From Sphingobacteriales bacterium (GTDB lineage Bacteria > Bacteroidota > Bacteroidia > Chitinophagales > Chitinophagaceae): a stretch of 64,000 nucleotides of DNA. The position numbers and the translations under genes were made by a program. The notes below the pieces were generated by a model. The model worked only from the letters and a program-made list of their open reading frames with translations. It was not told where the DNA came from and made no database searches. Shown one piece after another: positions 26,651 to 30,583 of the stretch; position 1 is the first letter of the stretch, and each line of letters opens with the position of its first letter. Location of the stretch: NCBI GenBank assembly GCA_016235125.1, contig JACRLZ010000004.1, positions 372,001-436,000 of the forward strand, given 5' to 3'.

Positions 26651-26751
26651 AAGCAGGAATGGGAGTTGCACCCATGACAGCAGCGATTGGTGATATATGT
26701 GCTATTGCAATAACAGCATACAGATAGCTACAGCGTCTGCACTGCCATGCT
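26651..26751 (-). ncRNA. 101-nt tRNA-like RNA with unassigned anticodon
   Basis: The 3' end has a perfect T arm ATGGG-TGCAACT-CCCAT (loop T54-G-C-A-A, so U55 is replaced) followed by TCCTGCT, which pairs with AGCATGG at the 5' end in six of seven positions. A possible D arm is GCAG/CTGT. The 38 nt before the T arm do not fit a normal variable loop. A further 9-bp inverted repeat, TGATATATG (26691-26699) with CATATATCA (26786-26794), crosses its 5' boundary and could compete with the tRNA fold. It lies next to the slipin gene, so it is a candidate for the Band-7-associated tRNA-like RNA. Confidence 0.5.
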
Positions 26752-26795
26752 ATACAAAACATAAACCTGGTTTACTGGCAACAGGCATATATCAT

Positions 26796-26836
26796 CTTGC
26801 CGTAGGGCAAGCTTTTGCGTTGATGCTTTCATCAAC
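26796..26836 (-). ncRNA. Two leader hairpins downstream of the AAA ATPase gene
   Basis: GTTGATG-AAAG-CATCAAC (26819-26836, 7 bp) and CTTGCC-CTAC-GGCAAG (26796-26811, 6 bp) are perfect hairpins on the minus strand. Neither is followed by a T run, so they are not typical terminators. They sit between the boxA-like motif and the tRNA-like RNAs. Confidence 0.55.
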
Positions 26837-26852
26837 CATATTTTAAAGAACT
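26837..26852 (-). promoter_or_regulatory. boxA-like antitermination motif 1
   Basis: The minus strand reads AGTTCTTTAAAATATG, matching the boxA core (E. coli rrn TGCTCTTTAACA) in nine of twelve positions. boxA binds NusB/S10 and prevents Rho termination on untranslated RNA. It overlaps the AAA ATPase stop codon and precedes the tRNA-like block. A near copy stands at 29784-29802 ahead of the tRNA array. Confidence 0.55.
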
Positions 26853-27934
26853 TAATTCATCATTGTCTCTGGCAACCGGAAACCGATTATTTCTGTTTGT
26901 TTCACCGGTTGTAGTTTTTCATTCGGATTGGCTATCTCAGCTATCGTCATTGGTTCTGTAATCGTTTTATCAAAACCAAAGTGACGGCTAAGCCGTTGCG
27001 CTTTATCCACTCCAAGTTTCCCAAACTCATATCCCGCTATCAGCCTTCCCTTTCTCAGCAAAGCACTGTCAACTGTCGTCAGCGCATTGTTGAACGTACA
27101 TATCAGCTGCACATTCAGAAAATCGGCCAGCAATCCGTCTGAGATATTCAAAAGGTTACTTACCGATGAACTGCTGTTATGCCTGCGGTCCATGATGATA
27201 TTCTCAGCATCTTCAATGATCAGCACCGAGTTTGCATTATCAATCAGCAACTGAATAAAATCAGGGTTCATCAGGTTGCCTGCAACCGATGGCGATAAAA
27301 AAAGAACTCTTTTTTTTATTTGGCCAACGAGATAACGCAGATATGTTGTTTTACCAGTACCCGGCAATCCATGCAGCAAAACAATGCCCTTATCATTCTT
27401 TTGACCCAGCCGTTTCCGTATAATCTCATCCACAGTTTTAAAATCATCTTCATAAAATAAATCCAGGTCCAGTTTTACTCTTTTTATCTCCATTGATTTC
27501 AGCCTTATTGAGTTCCTGTCCTGTACGATCAGGTTTATCTCCAATGGCTCCCGTCTTTGCCGCTTTTTGAACCTACTGGCCAGCAATGTTACTTCTTCAA
27601 CAAACTGGTCATCCTTGCCATCATGATAAAACTCGCAATAGCCTTCGTCAAATTCAACAATGCATTTATTATTCATCACCAGTACTGTTCTGTTAAACTG
27701 AAATTTTTTTGTCTCCTGCTTATACCATTTATACTGATGAATATGCCCGATCTTATCAGCAAATTTTTCCCTGAACGCCGTGAAAGCTTTCTCCCCATCC
27801 ACCTGGTTGATGTAATTCATACAGGGCAGCTGGTTAAAGAAATATAAGTACAGCATTTTTGCATCCAGGTAAGTGTCATCGAACACATTGTTGGCATTAA
27901 TGATCTTCTGATTATATAAATTTTCCATGCTCAT
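26852..27934 (-). CDS. BCS1-like AAA ATPase
   Basis: 360 codons from the ATG at 27934, chosen because it falls 13 nt after the preceding stop; a longer frame to 28012 would overlap that gene. The N-terminal ~160 residues have no clear domain. Walker A GLPGTGKTT is at 189-197, Walker B VLIIEDAE at 237-244, sensor 1 as CTFNN, and RKGR supplies arginine fingers, in the BCS1/AAA order. No membrane helix. In BCS1-like proteins the ATPase translocates or remodels a folded partner; here the partner may be an RNP of the slipin and tRNA-like RNA, which is inference from gene order. Confidence 0.85.
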   Translation of the reverse strand: MSMENLYNQKIINANNVFDDTYLDAKMLYLYFFNQLPCMNYINQVDGEKAFTAFREKFADKIGHIHQYKWYKQETKKFQFNRTVLVMNNKCIVEFDEGYCEFYHDGKDDQFVEEVTLLASRFKKRQRREPLEINLIVQDRNSIRLKSMEIKRVKLDLDLFYEDDFKTVDEIIRKRLGQKNDKGIVLLHGLPGTGKTTYLRYLVGQIKKRVLFLSPSVAGNLMNPDFIQLLIDNANSVLIIEDAENIIMDRRHNSSSSVSNLLNISDGLLADFLNVQLICTFNNALTTVDSALLRKGRLIAGYEFGKLGVDKAQRLSRHFGFDKTITEPMTIAEIANPNEKLQPVKQTEIIGFRLPETMMN

Positions 27935-27947
27935 TGTATATGTTTTT

Positions 27948-28432
27948 CTATTGAACAATTTTATTCGCACAGTTTGAACTCGCAAATGCCTCCGGCTTTG
28001 CACGGAATGCAAACCCCATTCCCACGATATAACCCATTGCCTCTTTTAAAGCATCGTTGCTCTTAAATGACGGGTTTGTGTTAATGTCAGCATGCACTTC
28101 CATATCCACACCGTAGCGGCTGAAGATGTTGCATAGTTCATAAGCTGCTTCAATGCTCTTATGAACCTCCATCAGCATCCGTTCTTTTATGGTCATCCTT
28201 TGCCGGGTTGTTTCATTGTGTATGTACATGAAACCCCCTTTTCCTTTACGGATAAAAACAATAACGGTGGCGAATTCAGTTACCCTGTTTTTACCTGGCT
28301 GTCGGTACCAATGCAGACTTTCATTTCATATCCCATTTCTTTTTCACGCATCAGTACATTGTTCACTTCTTCTGCTATCTTGATTTTAATCCGTTCTCCG
28401 TTTAGTTTTCTCCATTGCTGTTCGTTTTCCAT
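27948..28432 (-). pseudogene. YkuK-like (DUF458, RNase H fold) gene, frameshifted
   Basis: Two frames join into one YkuK/DUF458 protein. The first (start 28432, SD AAAGGAAT) encodes MENEQQWRKLNGERI... to CIGTDSQVKTG and stops at once; one base back, the frame continues VTEFATVIVFIRKGKG into the second part, ending IVGMGFAFRAKPEAFASSNCANKIVQ. GTDSQ and KPxxxASS are the conserved ends of this RNase H-like family. A single lost G in a GGG run near 28280 explains it; a programmed -1 shift or a sequencing error is possible. It lies between the tRNA array and the AAA gene, and would be a putative nuclease partner. Confidence 0.8.
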
Positions 28433-28463
28433 TTTATTCCTTTCGGTATTTAAAAATTCATTG

Positions 28464-28535
28464 TGGACGAAACAAGATTCGAACTTGTAACCACGGTGCT
28501 TCAAACCGTTGCTCTGCCATTAGAGCTATTCGTCC
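28464..28535 (-). tRNA. tRNA-Phe (GAA)
   Basis: Acceptor GGACGAA/TTCGTCC perfect, D arm GCTC/GAGC, anticodon arm ACGGT-TTGAAGC-ACCGT, T arm ACAAG-TTCGAAT-CTTGT. 72 nt, canonical. No encoded CCA. Last tRNA of the array, 122 nt after tRNA-Asn and 31 nt before the YkuK-like start. Confidence 0.92.
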
Positions 28536-28657
28536 TTGCTGTTTGCAATGAATATTGACCGATGTCTTATTTCCTCTTTGTCGAATTCATTCATCACAAA
28601 CAAATAATGCCATTGGCATTTTTGATTGCAATCCATATGCTTTATTTTTCTTTTCAG
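28536..28657 (-). other. Spacer inside the tRNA array with short hairpin
   Basis: The only long spacer in the array. It has a perfect hairpin AATGCC-ATT-GGCATT near 28607-28621 and the palindrome GATTGCAATC at 28624-28633. A 22-codon ORF (MNEFDKEE...) ends inside tRNA-Phe but has no convincing ribosome site. No tRNA fold was found in it. Confidence 0.5.
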
Positions 28658-28729
28658 CGGATGAAGAAAGATTTGAACTTTCAACCATCGGCTTAACAAG
28701 CCGCCGCTCTGCCATTGAGCTATTCATCC
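28658..28729 (-). tRNA. tRNA-Asn (GTT)
   Basis: Acceptor GGATGAA/TTCATCC perfect, D arm GCTC/GAGC, anticodon loop TTGTTAA with a 4-bp stem (one mismatch at the base), T arm GAAAG-TTCAAAT-CTTTC. 72 nt, discriminator G, no CCA. Confidence 0.9.
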
Positions 28730-28733
28730 TTCG

Positions 28734-28804
28734 TTGGCCCGAAGGGAATCGAACCCATACACCCTGGTTAAAAGCCAGGTACTCTACCTTAGAGTTGCGA
28801 GCCA
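28734..28804 (-). tRNA. tRNA-Lys (TTT)
   Basis: Acceptor TGGCTCG/CGGGCCA with one G-U pair, D arm ACTC/GAGT, anticodon arm CCTGG-CTTTTAA-CCAGG, T arm ATGGG-TTCGATT-CCCTT with one mismatch. 71 nt, no CCA. Position 8-9 is CA instead of TA. Confidence 0.87.
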
Positions 28805-28810
28805 TTTTTG

Positions 28811-28884
28811 TGATGACTGATGGACTTGAACCATCAACCTTTACGGTATCAGCGTAATGCTCTTAACCATTGAGCTAAGTCATC
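28811..28884 (-). tRNA. tRNA-Ile (GAT)
   Basis: Acceptor GATGACT/AGTCATC perfect, D arm GCTC/GAGC, anticodon arm TTACG-CTGATAC-CGTAA perfect, T arm GATGG-TTCAAGT-CCATC. 74 nt, discriminator A, no CCA. Confidence 0.92.
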
Positions 28885-28889
28885 ATTCG

Positions 28890-28961
28890 TTGCGGCTGTC
28901 GGACTCGAACCAACATCTGAAGCTTATGAGACTTCCGAGTTAACCGTTACTCTAAACCACA
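28890..28961 (-). tRNA. tRNA with CAT anticodon (Met, or Ile2 if modified)
   Basis: Acceptor TGTGGTT/AGCCGCA with two G-U pairs, D arm GAGT/ACTC, anticodon arm GAAGT-CTCATAA-GCTTC, T arm GTTGG-TTCGAGT-CCGAC. 72 nt. It lacks the three G-C pairs of initiator tRNA, so elongator Met or lysidine-type Ile are the options. Confidence 0.88.
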
Positions 28962-28963
28962 TT

Positions 28964-29039
28964 TGGTAAGCCCGGTGAGATTTGAACTCACACTAAATAG
29001 TTTCTAAGACTATTGCCTCTTCCGTTGGGCTACAGGCTT
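28964..29039 (-). tRNA. tRNA with TAG anticodon (Leu by code) but class I variable loop
   Basis: Acceptor AAGCCTG/CGGGCTT, D stem GCCC/AGGC with one mismatch, anticodon arm ATAGT-CTTAGAA-ACTAT perfect, variable loop only TTAGT, T arm GTGAG-TTCAAAT-CTCAC, discriminator A and encoded CCA (28964-28966). Bacterial tRNA-Leu normally has a long variable arm, so its charging identity is open. Confidence 0.85.
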
Positions 29040-29051
29040 AAATATTTTCTG

Positions 29052-29124
29052 TTGGCCTGAACAGATTCGAACTGCTAACCTTGAACGTATAAGGTTCCTG
29101 CTCTTACCATTGAGCTACAAGCCA
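29052..29124 (-). tRNA. tRNA-Ile (TAT)
   Basis: Acceptor TGGCTTG/CAGGCCA, D arm GCTC/GAGC, anticodon loop CTTATAC with a 4-bp stem, T arm AGCAG-TTCGAAT-CTGTT. 73 nt. Most bacteria read AUA with a lysidine-modified CAT tRNA, so a TAT anticodon is uncommon on a bacterial chromosome. Confidence 0.87.
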
Positions 29125-29133
29125 ATCAGGTTG

Positions 29134-29206
29134 CCGGCTTAACAAGATTCGAACTTGTATCTCTGTGTTCGTAGCACAGTATTCTCATCCGTTGAACTAT
29201 AAGCCA
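29134..29206 (-). tRNA. tRNA-Arg (ACG)
   Basis: Acceptor TGGCTTA/TAAGCCG (T-G first pair), D stem GTTC/GAAT, anticodon arm CTGTG-CTACGAA-CACAG perfect, T arm ACAAG-TTCGAAT-CTTGT. 73 nt, discriminator G. The A34 would need TadA to make inosine. Confidence 0.9.
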
Positions 29207-29211
29207 TCATT

Positions 29212-29304
29212 GTACGGCTTCAGGATTTGAACCCGAAACTTTCTTTCACTACTTACCTTTCAGAAAGAAAGGGGAAAGAATGTGTTGCCATACACCAAAC
29301 CGTA
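29212..29304 (-). tRNA. tRNA-like, TTC anticodon (Glu) with extended, bulged anticodon arm
   Basis: 93 nt. Acceptor TACGGTT/AGCCGTA and T arm TCGGG-TTCAAAT-CCTGA are normal. After D arm GTGT/ACAC the anticodon arm is 12 bp long: TTCTTTC/GAAAGAA stacked on CCTTT/AAAGG, with an 8-nt bulge TAAGTAGT and a 7-nt loop CTTTCTG giving TTC. No normal tRNA has this arm; an intron does not fit since T33 would be missing in the outer loop. Confidence 0.65.
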
Positions 29305-29307
29305 TTG

Positions 29308-29379
29308 GTTGACTGCGAGGTTAGAACTCTGTACTCCTGATTCACATTCAGGTATTTTGCCAATTAAACTACAGCCAAC
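29308..29379 (-). tRNA. tRNA-His (GTG)
   Basis: The acceptor GTTGGCTG/CAGTCAAC has the extra G-1:C73 pair typical of tRNA-His. D stem GTTT/AAAT, anticodon arm CCTGA-ATGTGAA-TCAGG perfect. The T arm CAGAG-TTCTAAC-CTCG is imperfect, with only three to four good pairs. Loop TTCTAAC instead of TTCGANT. Confidence 0.8.
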
Positions 29380-29386
29380 ATATTTG

Positions 29387-29457
29387 TTATCGGGGCAGGA
29401 CTCGAACCTGCATCGTCAGGGTCAGAACCTGAAGTGCTGCCATTGCACTACCCGACA
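29387..29457 (-). tRNA. tRNA-Gln (CTG)
   Basis: Acceptor TGTCGGG/CCCGATA fully paired (one G-U), D arm GTGC/GCAC, anticodon arm TCAGG-TTCTGAC-CCTGA perfect, T arm GCAGG-TTCGAGT-CCTGC perfect. 71 nt, no CCA. Confidence 0.92.
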
Positions 29458-29463
29458 GTATTG

Positions 29464-29535
29464 CGGTTCGTATGACAATCGAACTCATAGCTTCACATAG
29501 ACAATCTGAAATGTTAGCCGTTACACCTACGAATC
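29464..29535 (-). tRNA. tRNA-Asp (GTC), weak stems
   Basis: Acceptor GATTCGT/ACGAACC with one A-C mismatch, D arm GTGT/ACAT, anticodon stem TCAGA/TGTGA with a G-G mismatch around loop TTGTCTA, T arm ATGAG-TTCGATT-GTCAT with one mismatch. 72 nt. A decayed but recognisable tRNA that abuts the CCA of tRNA-Glu with no spacer. Confidence 0.8.
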
Positions 29536-29611
29536 TGGTAATCTGTACGGGATTCGAACCCGTATCATCAAGTAGAAAGCTTGATATCCTGAGCCATTAG
29601 ACGAACAGACT
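29536..29611 (-). tRNA. tRNA-Glu (TTC) with encoded CCA
   Basis: Acceptor AGTCTGT/ACAGATT, the TCGTCTA D-arm start usual for tRNA-Glu, anticodon arm TCAAG-CTTTCTA-CTTGA, T arm ACGGG-TTCGAAT-CCCGT. Discriminator A at 29539 is followed by CCA (29536-29538). 76 nt with CCA. Confidence 0.88.
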
Positions 29612-29616
29612 AACTA

Positions 29617-29693
29617 TGGTGGACCGCCAGGGAATCGAACCCTGCATAAAAACATTGCAAATGTTTTTCGCCAGCCTTGGAACATGGCAGCCC
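29617..29693 (-). tRNA. tRNA-Ala-like (TGC) with degenerate D arm and encoded CCA
   Basis: Acceptor GGGCTGC/GCGGTCC fully paired, anticodon arm AAACA-TTTGCAA-TGTTT perfect, T arm CAGGG-TTCGATT-CCCTG perfect, then A and CCA (29617-29619). The D region can form only TTC/GAA with a 10-nt loop. The G3-U70 pair typical of alanine identity is present. Confidence 0.75.
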
Positions 29694-29703
29694 AAAACTT
29701 TTG

Positions 29704-29770
29704 TATCGCAGGCCGGACAGGAACCAGCTTCCTCTCCGTTTCAGGCGGAATATCCAACCCCGATTGCAAT
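29704..29770 (-). tRNA. tRNA-like, TGA in the loop (Ser-like), D arm lost
   Basis: Acceptor ATTGCAA/CTGCGAT (six of seven), T arm GCTGG-TTCCTGT-CCGGC, anticodon arm TTCCG-CCTGAAA-CGGAG with C33 instead of U33. Only 13 nt lie between acceptor and anticodon stem, so no D stem can form alongside it. The variable loop is short. The 5' acceptor is part of the palindrome CCCGATTGCAATCGGG (29759-29774). Confidence 0.55.
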
Positions 29771-29783
29771 CGGGAGAATACTG

Positions 29784-29802
29784 CTATATTTTTCAAAGAA
29801 CT
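29784..29802 (-). promoter_or_regulatory. boxA-like antitermination motif 2
   Basis: The minus strand reads AGTTCTTTGAAAAATATAG, about 15 nt before the first tRNA-like gene of the array. It shares AGTTCTTT-AAAA-TAT with the element at 26837-26852 and matches the boxA core. Fits a long untranslated RNA that needs protection from Rho. Confidence 0.6.
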
Positions 29803-29808
29803 TTTGGG

Positions 29809-29843
29809 AAAGCTTCCCCGCTGCATCTCACGGGGAAAGCTTT
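29809..29843 (-). promoter_or_regulatory. Long hairpin upstream of the tRNA array
   Basis: AAAGCTTTCCCCG and CGGGGAAGCTTT pair over 12 bp with a single bulge and a 10-nt loop. No T run follows, so it is probably a processing or leader structure and not a terminator. Confidence 0.55.
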
Positions 29844-29866
29844 GTTCCTCCTTCTGCAATAATTTG

Positions 29867-30004
29867 TTAACGCAGGATGTACTCAGCCGGATGACGAACA
29901 CTGCTGCTCTTCATATCAGCTTTTTGAACATTTGCATTTTTATTTTTTCTAGCAACCACTTCAATCAAAAAGCGGATAACCAATACGGCAATTAAATATT
30001 TCAT
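29867..30004 (-). CDS. Small membrane protein, 45 aa, unknown
   Basis: Starts after a perfect Shine-Dalgarno AGGAGGTG six bases upstream, exceptional for this genome and the reason to believe the ORF. Residues 2-18 are hydrophobic (KYLIAVLVIRFLIEVVA), followed by a polar, basic tail with two Lys-Asn-type pairs and VRHPAEYILR at the end. I do not recognise it. It lies between terminator 2 and the boxA/tRNA array, so it may be the first gene of that transcript. Possible roles include a membrane toxin or an anchor; neither is shown. Confidence 0.6.
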   Translation of the reverse strand: MKYLIAVLVIRFLIEVVARKNKNANVQKADMKSSSVRHPAEYILR

Positions 30005-30033
30005 TTGCACCTCCTTTCCATTTTACATTGTTT

Positions 30034-30070
30034 ATAATAAAAAGACCCGGTCGTTTTTGCGACCGGGTCT
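30034..30070 (-). terminator. Intrinsic terminator 2, after small ORF 2
   Basis: AGACCCGGTCG (30043-30053) and CGACCGGGTCT (30060-30070) form a perfect 11-bp stem; on the minus strand it is followed by TTTTTATTAT. A strong terminator for minus-strand transcription. Confidence 0.88.
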
Positions 30071-30093
30071 CCTATCCATTCACCAAAGGTGAT

Positions 30094-30213
30094 TCAGGAA
30101 AGGGCATAATCCGGTCGTTTATGATACGCATCATTCTCATTACCCGCGGGCACAATACGATGGGGCGCACAGGCATACCAATAGCATCTGAGTGACAGTT
30201 GCATATCATTCAT
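30094..30213 (-). CDS. Small ORF 2, 39 aa, unknown
   Basis: Encodes a peptide starting MNDMQLSLRCYWYACAP and ending RPDYALS. It is rich in aromatic residues and has two Cys near the front. A strong terminator follows 24 bp after its stop, and a terminator precedes it, so it forms its own ORF-terminator unit. No clear SD. Could be a leader peptide or a small secreted/binding peptide; not recognised. Confidence 0.45.
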   Translation of the reverse strand: MNDMQLSLRCYWYACAPHRIVPAGNENDAYHKRPDYALS

Positions 30214-30352
30214 ACTTTTTGTAAATCGTTTATGTCGTAATTGTTTTAGCAATGTTTATTTTTTGTTTTGTTACAGATTCAGTTCATTTCAAATTACACA
30301 ACGAATTTCAGTCCCGGTATAAGCCCCTTCTAAGGAAGACTATGGGAGGCCG

Positions 30353-30383
30353 GAAATTAAAAACCCCGCAATCTCTTGCGGGG
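30353..30383 (-). terminator. Intrinsic terminator 1, after small ORF 1
   Basis: CCCCGCAA (30364-30371) and TTGCGGGG (30376-30383) pair perfectly around TCTC; the minus strand continues GTTTTTAATTT. It lies 28 bp after the stop of small ORF 1. Confidence 0.85.
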
Positions 30384-30411
30384 CCTGTATTGATTGAATT
30401 CGTTTTATAAC

Positions 30412-30504
30412 TTATCCATGCAGCATACATGCCCCGCAACTGGTATCATAGCCCTTGGGACTAAACCAATTCGCTGATTCAATATGTAATTGTATTCTGA
30501 GCAT
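30412..30504 (-). CDS. Small ORF 1, 30 aa, unknown
   Basis: Encodes a peptide beginning MLRIQLHIESANWF and ending TSCGACMLHG, with a CGAC di-cysteine motif. It begins about 18 nt downstream of a good TAnnTTTG-type promoter, so it should be translated from an almost leaderless transcript, and a strong terminator follows. Not recognised. The CxxC could bind metal or be redox active. Confidence 0.5.
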   Translation of the reverse strand: MLRIQLHIESANWFSPKGYDTSCGACMLHG

Positions 30505-30521
30505 GTTTTGTTTTTCGGATG

Positions 30522-30554
30522 CAAAGATGAAATTATTTTTTTGATAGTGCCAAA
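30522..30554 (-). promoter_or_regulatory. Probable Bacteroidota promoter for the small-ORF/tRNA-array region
   Basis: On the minus strand TTTGGC (30549-30554, -33 box) and CATCTTTG (30522-30529, near-consensus TAnnTTTG) are separated by 21 nt between TTTG and the -7 box, the usual spacing. Small ORF 1 starts 18 bp downstream. Confidence 0.65.
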
Positions 30555-30583
30555 TTTTATAGAAAAAATTTTAAACTAATTTT

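Noticed and set aside
28525..28590. 22-codon ORF before tRNA-Phe
   Set aside because: It ends inside the tRNA and has no ribosome-binding site.
29212..29304. Intron in the anticodon loop of the long Glu-like tRNA
   Set aside because: Removing any segment does not leave a loop with T33 and a paired stem; a bulged, extended stem fits all bases better.
28464..29770. Regularly spaced repeats resembling a CRISPR array
   Set aside because: The shared GATTCGAAC-type units are tRNA T loops in tRNA genes of about 72 nt, with distinct anticodon stems. There are no identical repeats or cas genes.
29614..29901. 95-codon minus-strand ORF and three overlapping plus-strand ORFs
   Set aside because: They run through tRNA-like genes and hairpins and show no family features.
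30034..30383. Two hairpins as parts of a riboswitch
   Set aside because: Each is a simple stem followed by a T run, with a short ORF ahead. No conserved aptamer pattern is recognisable; I call them terminators.
26237..30504. Prophage or ICE carrying the tRNA array
   Set aside because: No integrase, capsid, portal, relaxase or conjugation gene and no attachment-site duplication was found next to it.
30549..30562. Sigma-54 promoter (TGGCAC) controlling the repair island, as for E. coli rtcBA
   Set aside because: The matching -12 TTGCA is missing and no RtcR regulator gene is visible; the Bacteroidota-type promoter explains the site.
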